From the NCBI GenBank assembly GCA_012523945.1, contig JAAYSO010000104.1:1-41497 (forward strand): a stretch of DNA of 41,497 nucleotides. The letters are read 5' to 3'. Both the position numbers and the translations under genes were made by a program. Below the pieces are notes generated by a model. That model saw nothing but the letters and a program-made list of their open reading frames with translations. It was not told where the DNA came from and ran no database searches. Below, piece by piece: positions 26,183 to 35,172 of this stretch. The first letter of the stretch is position 1; every line of letters begins with the position of its first letter. This DNA comes from Bacillota bacterium. Lineage in GTDB: Bacteria > Bacillota > Dethiobacteria > Dethiobacterales > Dethiobacteraceae.

Positions 26183-27292
26183 CTACCTGGTGTACTTGGA
26201 AATATTAAGTAAGATACCAATACTGCATAAAGTAAAAAATAAGGAGGAACCGCCGGAACTAATGAGCGGTAAATTAATACCCGTTACCGGAATGGAGCCG
26301 GTTACCACGCCAATATTCATTAAAGTCTGCAGGCCTATCATCCCGGTAATTCCTGTGGCAAGAAGGCTCCCATACGCATCCGGCGCCGACAGCGCAACTT
26401 TAAAACCGCGCCAAAACAAAAGAAAAAATAAGAGTAAAACAGTGCTGGTGCCGATAAAGCCCAGTTCCTCTCCAATGACGGCAAAAATAAAATCACTGTG
26501 CGGTTCAGGCAAGTAGTACATTTTTTGCCGGCCGTGACCAAGGCCTACCCCAAAGAGTCCACCGGGACCAATAGCGTACAAAGACTGAATAATCTGATAA
26601 CCTGTATCAAGGGGATCCGCCCAGGGGTCACGAAAAGAAAGCAGGCGCCTCAGGCGGTAGGGCTCGCTGAACATCAAATAAAGCAGCATAGGCACGGCGC
26701 AAACTGCCACGGCAAAAATATGATGCAATCTCATGCCGGCCACAAAAGTAACAATCATAATTGCTCCCGCCAAAACCACAGCCGTTCCCAAATCAGGTTG
26801 TTTTAAAATCAGAACAAAAAAGATACCCATGACAGCCAGTACAGGCAGAGGTCCCTCAAAAAAGTTTTCTACCCGTACTTTTTTTTGGGATAAATAGGCG
26901 GCGGCAAAAAGCACCAAAGCTATTTTTGCCATATCGGACGGCTGCGCCGTAAAACCGCCAATACCAATCCAACGTTTTGCCCCGTATATTTCCACCCCGA
27001 TGCCGGGAATAAAAACAGCCACAAGCAGCAAAAAGCTGATTAGAAGAACGAGATTAGTCCAACGTTTTAATTTCCAATAACTATAATTGCTAAAAAAAAG
27101 CATGCCCACCAAGCCTAATGCCGCCCATAGAACTTGTCTGCGCAGATGAAAATAAGGATCACTACGGTCCTGCATCACATAGTAACTGGCGCTAAAAACC
27201 ATAACCACGCCGATGGCCAACAGCGTCATTGTGCAAAAAAGGAGAATAAAATCCGCCTCTTTTTTGCGGAGATTCGGGTTCCTGCCGGTCAT
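26183..27292 (-). CDS. ftsW: SEDS peptidoglycan polymerase FtsW/SpoVE
   Basis: Lipid II glycosyltransferase of the SEDS family for septal or spore-cortex wall. Seen: 369 residues with about ten hydrophobic helices. The motifs KRWIGIGGFTAQPSDMAKIALV, FVLILKQPDLGTAVV, the extracellular loop with GRQKMYYLPEPHSDFIFAVIGEELGF, and NLPLISSGGSSL are present. The start ATG 27292 overlaps the murD stop as ATGA. Only one SEDS gene lies in this cluster, so it could be either the vegetative FtsW or the sporulation SpoVE; sequence alone does not separate them. Confidence 0.94.
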   Translation of the reverse strand: MTGRNPNLRKKEADFILLFCTMTLLAIGVVMVFSASYYVMQDRSDPYFHLRRQVLWAALGLVGMLFFSNYSYWKLKRWTNLVLLISFLLLVAVFIPGIGVEIYGAKRWIGIGGFTAQPSDMAKIALVLFAAAYLSQKKVRVENFFEGPLPVLAVMGIFFVLILKQPDLGTAVVLAGAIMIVTFVAGMRLHHIFAVAVCAVPMLLYLMFSEPYRLRRLLSFRDPWADPLDTGYQIIQSLYAIGPGGLFGVGLGHGRQKMYYLPEPHSDFIFAVIGEELGFIGTSTVLLLFFLLFWRGFKVALSAPDAYGSLLATGITGMIGLQTLMNIGVVTGSIPVTGINLPLISSGGSSLFFTLCSIGILLNISKYTR

Positions 27293-28665
27293 GACAATTT
27301 TCCCCCCAATGCCCAGACTGCCTTTTTAAACAAGTCTCCACGCTCCTCAAAATCCTTAAACATATCCCAGGAAGCACATGCCGGCGACAATAGTACCACA
27401 TCGCCTGCCTGTGCCTGTTTTTGCGCCAGCCACACGGCATCATCCAAACTGCCGACCAAGGAAAAAGAAGTAAAACCGGCACTTTCAAACTCCGCCGCCA
27501 GTCGTTCCGCTACCTGCCCCATAAGCACAGCATGCCTGACCCGTCCCTGCACTGCCTGTGCCAGCTCTGTAAAATCTGCCCCTTTTTCGTATCCTCCGGC
27601 TATGAGCACAATGGGACGCGTGACGGCTTCTAAAGCCTTAATGGTGGCATCGACATTGGTACCTTTGGAATCATTAACATAGTCAACACCATTGTATGTA
27701 CGGACATATTCCAGGCGATGAGCCACACCGGGAAAAGTTTTCAGGACTTCCGCAATAACCTGCGGACTCACTCCCCCCAACCAGGCCAAAAGTGCTGCTG
27801 CCAATGCGTTTTCTACATTATGGGCACCTAACATGACCAGTTCTTCTACCCGGCAGACTGCAACTTCCCGGGCTTGATCCCGCAACACAATCATGCCGTT
27901 ACACAGATATGCGCCTTGCTCCACTTTAGCCTGGCGGCTAAAATAAAAAACTTGAGCAAGCGGCCGGCTGCCTAACATGAATGTTTCCGCATTATCTGCA
28001 TTTAGCACAATGACATCTTCCCGCCGCTGATTGGCAAAAATTTTGGCCTTGGCCTCCCGGTAGGCTTCCATACTGCCATGGTGATCAAGATGGTCCGGTG
28101 TAATGTTTAAAATAGCCGCCAGTTGGGGGCGGAAATTTTTTGTACCTTCCAGCTGGAAGCTGCTAAGTTCAGCCACAATCATATCCTGTGAACTGTCTTT
28201 ACCTACCACTGCCGACAGCGGCGAACCGATATTACCTGCAATAAAAGTATTTTTCCCTGCAGCTTTAAAGATTTCCCCGGTCAGGGCAGTGGTGGTGGTT
28301 TTGCCGTTGGTACCGGTAATAGCCACAAGTTTTCCCTGCAGATGCCAAAAGGCATGTTCTACCTCTGTGATGACCGGAATCCCGGTGGCAAAGGCTTTTT
28401 GCAATAATGGCAAAGACGGCGGTACTCCCGGATTTTTTATCACTAAAAATGTTTCCGGGTCCACAAGCTGCGGCGGATGTCCCCCGCCCACGAATTCCAC
28501 TTCCGGGTACTTTTGTAAAAATGCAAGCTCTTTGGCGTCCAGTTGCGATAACTCACGCCGCTCATTGACAACAATTTTGGCGCCTTCCTCCAAGAGAAGA
28601 CGTACACTTGCCATGCCGCTGCGCGCCAAACCGATTACAAGCACTTTTTTGTCTTGCAAATTCAT
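27289..28665 (-). CDS. murD: UDP-MurNAc-L-alanine:D-glutamate ligase
   Basis: Adds D-glutamate to UDP-MurNAc-L-Ala using ATP. Seen: 458 residues. The N-terminal Rossmann domain is VLVIGLARSGMASVRLL, the ATP-binding P-loop GTNGKTTTTAL is near residues 116-126, and the central domain has LNITPDHLDHHGSMEAY. The C-terminal ligase domain contains HRLEYV and NDSKGTNVDATIKAL. Start ATG 28665 is in the usual place, 28 bp after mraY. Standard length. Confidence 0.97.
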   Translation of the reverse strand: MNLQDKKVLVIGLARSGMASVRLLLEEGAKIVVNERRELSQLDAKELAFLQKYPEVEFVGGGHPPQLVDPETFLVIKNPGVPPSLPLLQKAFATGIPVITEVEHAFWHLQGKLVAITGTNGKTTTTALTGEIFKAAGKNTFIAGNIGSPLSAVVGKDSSQDMIVAELSSFQLEGTKNFRPQLAAILNITPDHLDHHGSMEAYREAKAKIFANQRREDVIVLNADNAETFMLGSRPLAQVFYFSRQAKVEQGAYLCNGMIVLRDQAREVAVCRVEELVMLGAHNVENALAAALLAWLGGVSPQVIAEVLKTFPGVAHRLEYVRTYNGVDYVNDSKGTNVDATIKALEAVTRPIVLIAGGYEKGADFTELAQAVQGRVRHAVLMGQVAERLAAEFESAGFTSFSLVGSLDDAVWLAQKQAQAGDVVLLSPACASWDMFKDFEERGDLFKKAVWALGGKLS

Positions 28666-28693
28666 ATGCTACTCCCTTTCCCGATATTCAAAT

Positions 28694-29656
28694 TTAGAGC
28701 GCGCCAAGCTGCAGCAAGCCAATAACGGCAAAAACAAAACCTACAGCCCAAAAACCTGTCACCACGCGCCATTCACTGTGGCCGCCCAATTCATAATGGT
28801 GATGTAGGGGACTCATGCGAAAGACACGTTTACCTGTGCTTTGAAAAACAATAACCTGGATTATGACAGATAAAGCTTCTATGACAAAGATACCGCCAAT
28901 AATCAGCAAATATAACTCTGTTTTTGTCAGCACCGCCAGAGCTGCCAAAGCACCGCCTAAAGACAGGGAACCTACATCGCCCATGAAGACCCGGGCCGGG
29001 TGAAGATTATAAACTAAAAATGCAAAAACTGCCCCTATCATTGCGGCACTAAAGTAAGAAAGGGAAACCGGCCCAAACTTAAAGGCAATTAACAGGTAAG
29101 AGAGCATGGCCAGAATCGCCGTGCCCCCGGCTAAACCGTCAACACCGTCGGTAAGATTGACGGCATTGGTATAGCCCAAAATAAAAAACAATAAAAACAA
29201 TAAATAAAGCGGTCCCAAATCAAAGGTAAAATTAGTAAAAGGCACTGTAAGCACCGTACTGGCCTGACCTGACATTACCCAGCCCAGATAAAATAAAACA
29301 CCCACAATAATTTGCCCGATAATTTTACTGCGCGCCTTTAAACCCAGTGATTGTTTGCGGACAACTTTTAAAAAATCGTCAATAAAACCAATCAGCCCAT
29401 TACCCAGCACCATAAATAGAGCCAGATATAAATTTACATCTTTAGGTGCTAAAAACAAGACAACCGGTAAAAATGCCAAAAGAAAAATCATACCGCCCAT
29501 GGTGGGAGTGCCTGCTTTTTTGAAATGTTTGCGCGGTCCTTCTTCCCGAATCTGCTGCCCCAAAGCCAGTCTTTTCACCAGGCTGATAAAAATAGGTGCG
29601 ATGATCATTCCAATTAAAAAGGCTAAAAACGCTGTCTGTACCAACTGTAGATTCAT
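28694..29656 (-). CDS. mraY: Phospho-N-acetylmuramoyl-pentapeptide transferase
   Basis: Integral membrane enzyme that moves phospho-MurNAc-pentapeptide to undecaprenyl phosphate, giving lipid I. Seen: 320 residues and about ten hydrophobic helices. Conserved motifs are GTPTMGG near the start, FIDDFLKV (Asp pair), NAVNLTDGVDGLAGG, MGDVGSLSLGGALAA and the histidine motif SPLHHHYELGGHSE. ATG 29656 overlaps murF as ATGA. Complete and ordinary. Confidence 0.98.
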   Translation of the reverse strand: MNLQLVQTAFLAFLIGMIIAPIFISLVKRLALGQQIREEGPRKHFKKAGTPTMGGMIFLLAFLPVVLFLAPKDVNLYLALFMVLGNGLIGFIDDFLKVVRKQSLGLKARSKIIGQIIVGVLFYLGWVMSGQASTVLTVPFTNFTFDLGPLYLLFLLFFILGYTNAVNLTDGVDGLAGGTAILAMLSYLLIAFKFGPVSLSYFSAAMIGAVFAFLVYNLHPARVFMGDVGSLSLGGALAALAVLTKTELYLLIIGGIFVIEALSVIIQVIVFQSTGKRVFRMSPLHHHYELGGHSEWRVVTGFWAVGFVFAVIGLLQLGAL

Positions 29657-31044
29657 TCTACTCCCCTCCGTAGGGCATAAAGCACTTCTTCCATCTTCAT
29701 ACCCCGCGACCCTTTTAATAAAATCCAGTCATTTTTTTCTGCCAACTGCTGCAACAGATCTGCAGCCTGTACATGCGTAGCACAGGAAAAAATGGCTGTC
29801 CCGGGCATACCGGCTGCTTCTGCTCCTTGCGCAATCCAACGGGCCCTCCTGCCCATAACCACTAAAGCTTTGAGCCCGCTTTTTGCCGCCAGCCGTCCCA
29901 CCTGAAGATGCCCTTCCTTTTCCAAGTCCCCCAGTTCCAACATATCACCTAAAACAGCAATTTTCCCTGCCCCTTGGGCAAGTTCCTGCAAAACCTCCAA
30001 AGCTGCCGCCATGGAGGTAGGGCTGGCGTTATAGGCATCATTAATAATATTATAACCCTGTGGTAGTGTCACTGTCTCCAGACGCATGGCACTTAAAGTC
30101 ACATCTTTCAGACCCTTTACAATCTCACTATCAGCAAGCTTTAAATGCCGCCCCACGGCGACTGCCGCCATTAGATTATAAAGATTATGTTTCCCCGGCA
30201 AAGGCGGCTCCAGCCATAGCTCAGGAAAATTTTCCTGGCCGAGACAAATTAGTTTCCTGCCGTCCTTAACCGTTTCAGCCGTACAGCGGATAGTAGCTCC
30301 CTGCTTAAAGCCAAAAGTAATAAAGGGACGTTTTAGTTTTTGCACAAACTCCACTAAAAGCGGTTCCTCAGCATTAACAATTGCCAACCCATCTGCAGGT
30401 AACTGCTCAAGCAATTCGCCTTTGGCCCGGGCAATTCCTTCGCGGCTGCCCAGTGCCTCCAGGTGAGATTCACCAATATTGGTGATAACACCAATTGAAG
30501 GCCGGGCCAGACCGGCCAGAAATTTGATTTCGCCAAAGCCGCTCATGCCCATTTCCAAAACGGCGGCTTCTACACTCGAATCCAGGCGCAAAAGCATCAG
30601 CGGCAAACCAATTTCATTATTTAAATTTCCTTCAGTTTTTAGAGTTTTAAAGCGGGCGGACAAGACGGCGGCAATCAAGTCTTTAGTGGTTGTTTTACCA
30701 ACGGAACCGGTGACCCCCACTACAGATAGGTCAAATTTTTGCCTGTAGAAGGCCGCCAGCTCCTGTAGCGCTACCAGGGGGTCAGGAACAGCAATCATAA
30801 AAAGCTGCGGCGGAATCTCCACCATTGCGTTTTCCCGGACAAAACAGCCGATGGCCCCCTTTTGTGCTGCGTGACCTATAAACTTGTGCCCGTCTGTCTG
30901 TTCACCGGCTAAAGGTACAAAAAAATCACCCGGGCTCACCTGCCGGGAATCAATAACAAACCGGCGAATCCATCTATCTTCCGGGCCCTCGGCGATAATT
31001 TTTCCCTTTACAGCCGTAGCCACCGCCCTGCAGCTCATTTCCAT
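29653..31044 (-). CDS. murF: UDP-MurNAc-tripeptide:D-Ala-D-Ala ligase
   Basis: Adds D-Ala-D-Ala to the UDP-MurNAc-tripeptide, the last cytoplasmic step. Seen: 463 residues. An N-terminal substrate domain (GDFFVPLAGEQTDGHKFI) is followed by the P-loop GVTGSVGKTTTKDLIAA near residues 110-126, EMGMSGFGEI, and NIGESHLEALGS. The C-terminal domain has NDAYNASPTSMAAALEVL and VLGDMLELG. ATG 31044 follows the murE stop with no gap (TAAATG), ribosome site GAGGAG ten bases upstream. Confidence 0.97.
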   Translation of the reverse strand: MEMSCRAVATAVKGKIIAEGPEDRWIRRFVIDSRQVSPGDFFVPLAGEQTDGHKFIGHAAQKGAIGCFVRENAMVEIPPQLFMIAVPDPLVALQELAAFYRQKFDLSVVGVTGSVGKTTTKDLIAAVLSARFKTLKTEGNLNNEIGLPLMLLRLDSSVEAAVLEMGMSGFGEIKFLAGLARPSIGVITNIGESHLEALGSREGIARAKGELLEQLPADGLAIVNAEEPLLVEFVQKLKRPFITFGFKQGATIRCTAETVKDGRKLICLGQENFPELWLEPPLPGKHNLYNLMAAVAVGRHLKLADSEIVKGLKDVTLSAMRLETVTLPQGYNIINDAYNASPTSMAAALEVLQELAQGAGKIAVLGDMLELGDLEKEGHLQVGRLAAKSGLKALVVMGRRARWIAQGAEAAGMPGTAIFSCATHVQAADLLQQLAEKNDWILLKGSRGMKMEEVLYALRRGVE

Positions 31045-32535
31045 TTACTCTCGACTCCTCTGCAGTAATTCCCGCACCACTTGCCGATCGTCAAAAGGAA
31101 TGGCGTGGTCGCGAAAAATCTGTTGTGTCTCGTGGCCTTTACCGGCAATGACCACCACATCCTTTTTTTGAGCCATCTTTAAAGCATGAGAGATGGCTTC
31201 TTTACGATCTGTCAGGACAATGTACCGGTTTTTAGGCATTTCTTTCTGCAAACCGGGTAAAATCTCACGTATAATCTGCCATTCATCTTCGCCGCGGGGA
31301 TTATCTGATGTGACAACACAATAATCGCTATACATTCCCGCTACTTCCCCCATTAACGGGCGTTTGCTACGATCACGCTCCCCGCCGCAACCAAAGACTG
31401 TAATAACTTTGCCTTGCGCAAATTCACGCACAGCCTGCAAAATATTCTCCAGCCCGTCCGGTGTATGGGCATAATCCACAATTACGGTAAAATCCTGCCC
31501 CACGTCAATTAGTTCAAAACGTCCGGGAATGCCTGTGATTCCTTCCAGCACGGCTTTAATATGACCAAGCCCTAAACCTTCCAAAAGGGCCACAGACACA
31601 GCCGCCAAAGAATTATATACAGAAAAAAGCCCTGTCATCTTCAGCTGCACTGTCAACCCGCCCACCGGGGTGTCTAAACGGTAACGGACACCGTCCTGCC
31701 TGACACGCACATTGGATGCGCGGACATGACAATGCGGCGATAACCCGTAAAGAAATACCTCTGCCGCCGTCTGTTCAGCCAGATGTTGCCAATGTAAATC
31801 ATCACCGTTAATAACTGCCCGGCGCGGCCTGCCGCCTTTAACAGGCATGGAGCCCAACCAGGCAAAAAGCTTACTTTTGCTTTCCAGATAATGCTCAAAA
31901 GTCTTATGAAAATCAAGATGGTCTTCCGTAATATTTGTCAGCACCACAGTATCAAAATCACAACCGATAGTCCGGCCCCACGCCAAAGCATGGGAAGATA
32001 CCTCCATGGTAACATGAGTCACGCCGGCGTCAACCATTTTGCGCAAATAGTACTGCAAGTCGGCAGCTTCCGGTGTCGTAGCCAAAGCCGGGTATTCCTG
32101 CCCCCGGATATGGTAGCCGATGGTGCCAATAAGCCCGGTGGCAGCCCCGGCACTTTTCAGCAAGGCATCAATCAAATATGTTGTTGTGGTTTTTCCGTTT
32201 GTGCCGGTGACACCGGTCAGAACCAAATTTTTAGAGGGATAATTATAATAATATGCTGAGAGTAGTGCTAATGCCAGCCGGGGATCAGGCACGCGTACAA
32301 CTGTGGCTTCACCGGCCGGCACATCATCTAGATCCGTGACTATGGCAGAAGCCCCGGCAGCCACTGCTTCTGCCGCATACCGCTTGCCATGGGACCTGGT
32401 TCCCGGGAGACAAACAAAAATATTGCCCGGACGAACACGGGAGGAATGATAACAAATTCCCGTGATTTGACGTTCCAGGGGGCCCCGGACTTCGGCGTAT
32501 AACAGACAGCCGACCATTTGGGCAAGCGTTTTCAT
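31045..32535 (-). CDS. murE: UDP-MurNAc-dipeptide:meso-diaminopimelate ligase
   Basis: Adds the third stem-peptide residue. Seen: 496 residues. The P-loop is GVTGTNGKTTTTYLID, and the central motif is TNITEDHLDFHKTFEHY. The substrate-specificity motif DNPRGEDE lies near residue 400; DNPR is the signature of meso-diaminopimelate addition (lysine enzymes differ here), so the wall should be DAP-type. The frame opens at GTG 32568 with no ribosome site. ATG 32535 has GGGGG twelve bases upstream, a long but usable spacing, and MKTLAQMV is the typical N terminus. Confidence 0.97.
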   Translation of the reverse strand: MKTLAQMVGCLLYAEVRGPLERQITGICYHSSRVRPGNIFVCLPGTRSHGKRYAAEAVAAGASAIVTDLDDVPAGEATVVRVPDPRLALALLSAYYYNYPSKNLVLTGVTGTNGKTTTTYLIDALLKSAGAATGLIGTIGYHIRGQEYPALATTPEAADLQYYLRKMVDAGVTHVTMEVSSHALAWGRTIGCDFDTVVLTNITEDHLDFHKTFEHYLESKSKLFAWLGSMPVKGGRPRRAVINGDDLHWQHLAEQTAAEVFLYGLSPHCHVRASNVRVRQDGVRYRLDTPVGGLTVQLKMTGLFSVYNSLAAVSVALLEGLGLGHIKAVLEGITGIPGRFELIDVGQDFTVIVDYAHTPDGLENILQAVREFAQGKVITVFGCGGERDRSKRPLMGEVAGMYSDYCVVTSDNPRGEDEWQIIREILPGLQKEMPKNRYIVLTDRKEAISHALKMAQKKDVVVIAGKGHETQQIFRDHAIPFDDRQVVRELLQRSRE

Positions 32536-32597
32536 CGTGCTATTATACCCCCTTATGCGCGATATCACACATTTACCAACATCTTCACCGCTAAAAA

Positions 32598-34733
32598 CTA
32601 CTCTTGAAGATTTTCAGGGGCATTCTCTGCTTGCTCCTGTCCAGGAACTGCAAGCTCTACATTAACAACCTCATTCTTTTTCACTTTCGCCTGCGGCTCC
32701 GGATCCTGACCGATAATGACCCCGGATCCGCTGCTATTGATTCTTAAACCCAGCCAGTTAAGAATTTCCGTTGCCTCACGCAAAGTTTTCCCTTGCAAAT
32801 CAGGCACCACAATATCTTCCTCATCGCTTTCGGGACCGAGATAAACTAAAACTTCTGTTTGCAGCGGAACTCGGGCCCCGCCTTTAGGTGTCTGGTTCAA
32901 AATTTCGTTACCTTCACCAATATAACGAACCAGCAAGCCTGCTTTTTCCAATAGGCTAACCGTATGATCATCCAAGGGTAAGCCAATTAAATTCGGTACC
33001 TCCACAATTTTAGGTACTGTTTCGGTGACGGTAGTGGAAGGTGGAATTTCCATGTATTGTAATATGCTTTCCATCATGCGTTTATACATGGGAGCAGCCA
33101 CTTGCGAACCCCATTGCGGGCCTACTTGCGGGGCATCAACGGCAATATAAAGCAGAATCTTTGGATCCTCCACCGGCACAAATCCGATGTATGACAAAAT
33201 ATATTGCCCATCAATATAACGGCCGCCGGAACCTACCTTTTGCGCTGTTCCGGTCTTACCACCCATGCGGTATCCTTCCATATACGCAGTTTTACCACTA
33301 CCGTCCGTTACCACCAGCTCCATAATCCGTTTTACTTCCTGAGCTGTTTCCTCGGAAATGACACGCCGCAGGACTTGAGGTTCATTCTTGCGCACATTGC
33401 CTGCATGGTCACGCATTTCTTTCACCACATAAGGTTTCATCAGGTAGCCGCCATTGACCATGGCTGCCACTGCCACGGCTTGCTGGATGGGAGTGACAGA
33501 CACACCTTGCCCAAAACTTGTGGTGGCAGCTTCTACAGGGCCATATTGCTGGGGTGAAAATAAAATACCGGTTCCTTCTCCTATGATATCAATTCCGGTT
33601 TTTTGCCCAAAACCGAAAGCTTTCACATACTCCATAAGTTTATCGGCACCAATACGGTTGCCCAGCTCAATAAAGCCGGGGTTACATGAGCCCAGCACAA
33701 CATCTGTAAAGGTAATTGCCCCGTGTCCGCCGCGCCCCCGTGTCCAGCAGCCAATGGTGGTGCCGGCAACTTTGGCATAACCGGTACAAAAAAATCCTTC
33801 TTGGGCATGATAATGCCCTTCCTCAATGGCTGCAGCCAAAGTAACCAGCTTAAAGGTTGAACCCGGTTCAAAAGTATTGGAAATAGGCGTTAGCTTCCAG
33901 TTCTCCTGGGGGTAGGCGGCATAATTATTGGGATCAAAATCAGGTTTACCGGCAATGCCTAGAACTTCCCCCGTCTGTGGATCCATGGCAATGGCATAGA
34001 TGCCAAGTGGCTCTGATTCCAGCATTACCCGCTCCATTTCCCGCTCGATTATGAATTGAATATTTTGATCAATCGTTAAAACTAAATCAGTACCTTCTAT
34101 GGGGGGAATAAATTTTTCCACGCCCTGGGGCACTTTCTTGCCCTTACCGTCAGTCTGCATTTCAATACGTCCGTCCTGCCCGGCCAGTTCCGCCTCATAT
34201 TGATTTTCCAAACCGGCCAGGCCCTCATCAATCCCCACAAAGCCCAGCAATTGTGAAGCCAATTTATTGTTGGGATAATACCGTTTAGGTTCCGGACTGA
34301 AGTAAATTCCCTCCAGCTCAAGTTTGCGGATTTCCTGGGCAATTTCCTCATCCAACTGTCTTTTTAGGTAAACAGAATCAGCCTGCCGGTCTAACAAATC
34401 TAAAAGGCGCTCTTCTTCCATTGCCAAAATGGGCGCCAGCCGGCGCGCCACATCTTCTTTATTCTCTATCTGCCGGGGGCGTGCTAAAATGCTAAGTGAA
34501 CTGGCACTGCCCGCCAATAAATTTCCGTTTCGGTCCAGGATATCTCCCCGCTGTGCGCGGGCCGGGTTGGCACGTGTCCATTGCTCCCAGGCCCTTTCCT
34601 GCAGTTCAGGTCCTTTTACCAGCTGCACCCATACTAGGCGGAGGATTAAAGCAAGCACAGCTGCTGCCATACAAAAGAAAAGGAAGATTAGTCTCCTTTT
34701 CACAGTGATATTCGAGATCGTCTGCCTGCTCAA
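32598..34733 (-). CDS. spoVD: Class B penicillin-binding protein, SpoVD/FtsI type with two PASTA domains
   Basis: Septal or spore-cortex transpeptidase that partners the SEDS polymerase. Seen: 711 residues. A transmembrane helix (about 15-38) is followed by the dimerisation domain (ARRGDILDRNG-like RAQRGDILDRNGNLLA). The catalytic triad motifs are STFK (Ser292, Lys295), SCN (349-351) and KTG (493-495). Two C-terminal PASTA repeats occupy about 580-640 and 645-700. The start is TTG 34733, seven bases after GGAGG. One such PBP is present where Bacillus has two (pbpB and spoVD). Two PASTA domains resemble PbpB, so the spoVD symbol is provisional. Confidence 0.92.
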   Translation of the reverse strand: MSRQTISNITVKRRLIFLFFCMAAAVLALILRLVWVQLVKGPELQERAWEQWTRANPARAQRGDILDRNGNLLAGSASSLSILARPRQIENKEDVARRLAPILAMEEERLLDLLDRQADSVYLKRQLDEEIAQEIRKLELEGIYFSPEPKRYYPNNKLASQLLGFVGIDEGLAGLENQYEAELAGQDGRIEMQTDGKGKKVPQGVEKFIPPIEGTDLVLTIDQNIQFIIEREMERVMLESEPLGIYAIAMDPQTGEVLGIAGKPDFDPNNYAAYPQENWKLTPISNTFEPGSTFKLVTLAAAIEEGHYHAQEGFFCTGYAKVAGTTIGCWTRGRGGHGAITFTDVVLGSCNPGFIELGNRIGADKLMEYVKAFGFGQKTGIDIIGEGTGILFSPQQYGPVEAATTSFGQGVSVTPIQQAVAVAAMVNGGYLMKPYVVKEMRDHAGNVRKNEPQVLRRVISEETAQEVKRIMELVVTDGSGKTAYMEGYRMGGKTGTAQKVGSGGRYIDGQYILSYIGFVPVEDPKILLYIAVDAPQVGPQWGSQVAAPMYKRMMESILQYMEIPPSTTVTETVPKIVEVPNLIGLPLDDHTVSLLEKAGLLVRYIGEGNEILNQTPKGGARVPLQTEVLVYLGPESDEEDIVVPDLQGKTLREATEILNWLGLRINSSGSGVIIGQDPEPQAKVKKNEVVNVELAVPGQEQAENAPENLQE

Positions 34734-34795
34734 AGCTAACCCTCCCAGAGTTTACACCATATAAAGTTTCTTTGTATCATCTTCCCGTCTTATCC

Positions 34796-35170
34796 TTAAT
34801 CCCCTGTCGCATCATAAGAAAGAATAATCAACTGATCCCGTCGGGGATACTGCATTCCCAGTTCATATGCTTTTTGTTCTAAACGTTCAGGTGTCCGTAA
34901 AGTTGCTATTTCCAGTTTTAAATGCTGTGCTTCTTCCTGCAAAGCCTGTAGTTCCGCCCTGGCTGACTCAACCTGTCTTGTCACTTCAACCATTTTCACC
35001 GCATGAGCAACAACAGTAATAGCCATGACTGAACAGACTAAAACTGTGGCCAGCACTTTCAATTTTTGCGTTACCGTGATTACTTGAGGTTGTTTGCCGG
35101 TATTTGTTTTTAATTCCGGTTGAAATTGTGACTGCTGCCACGCGTGGCTACTTTTTTTTGCTACTAACAA
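34796..35170 (-). CDS. ftsL: Cell division protein FtsL
   Basis: Small bitopic divisome protein forming a coiled-coil complex with FtsQ and FtsB/DivIC. Seen: 124 residues. A polar N terminus leads to one transmembrane helix (LKVLATVLVCSVMAITVVAHAV, about 38-59), and a heptad-like coiled coil (VEVTRQVESARAELQALQEEAQHLKLEIATLR) ends at YELGMQYPRRDQ. The sequence is weakly conserved, but position, topology and the C-terminal ELGMxxP motif fit. The start is TTG 35170 after AAAGG, 2 bp beyond the rsmH stop. Confidence 0.88.
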   Translation of the reverse strand: MLVAKKSSHAWQQSQFQPELKTNTGKQPQVITVTQKLKVLATVLVCSVMAITVVAHAVKMVEVTRQVESARAELQALQEEAQHLKLEIATLRTPERLEQKAYELGMQYPRRDQLIILSYDATGD

Positions 35171-35172
35171 CT

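Noticed and set aside
28103-28807. 234-codon plus-strand open frame
   Set aside because: Antisense to murD and mraY, both of which have full conserved motifs.
32541-32546. TATAAT just upstream of murE as a promoter
   Set aside because: No acceptable -35 at 16-18 bp; more likely part of the ribosome-site spacer.
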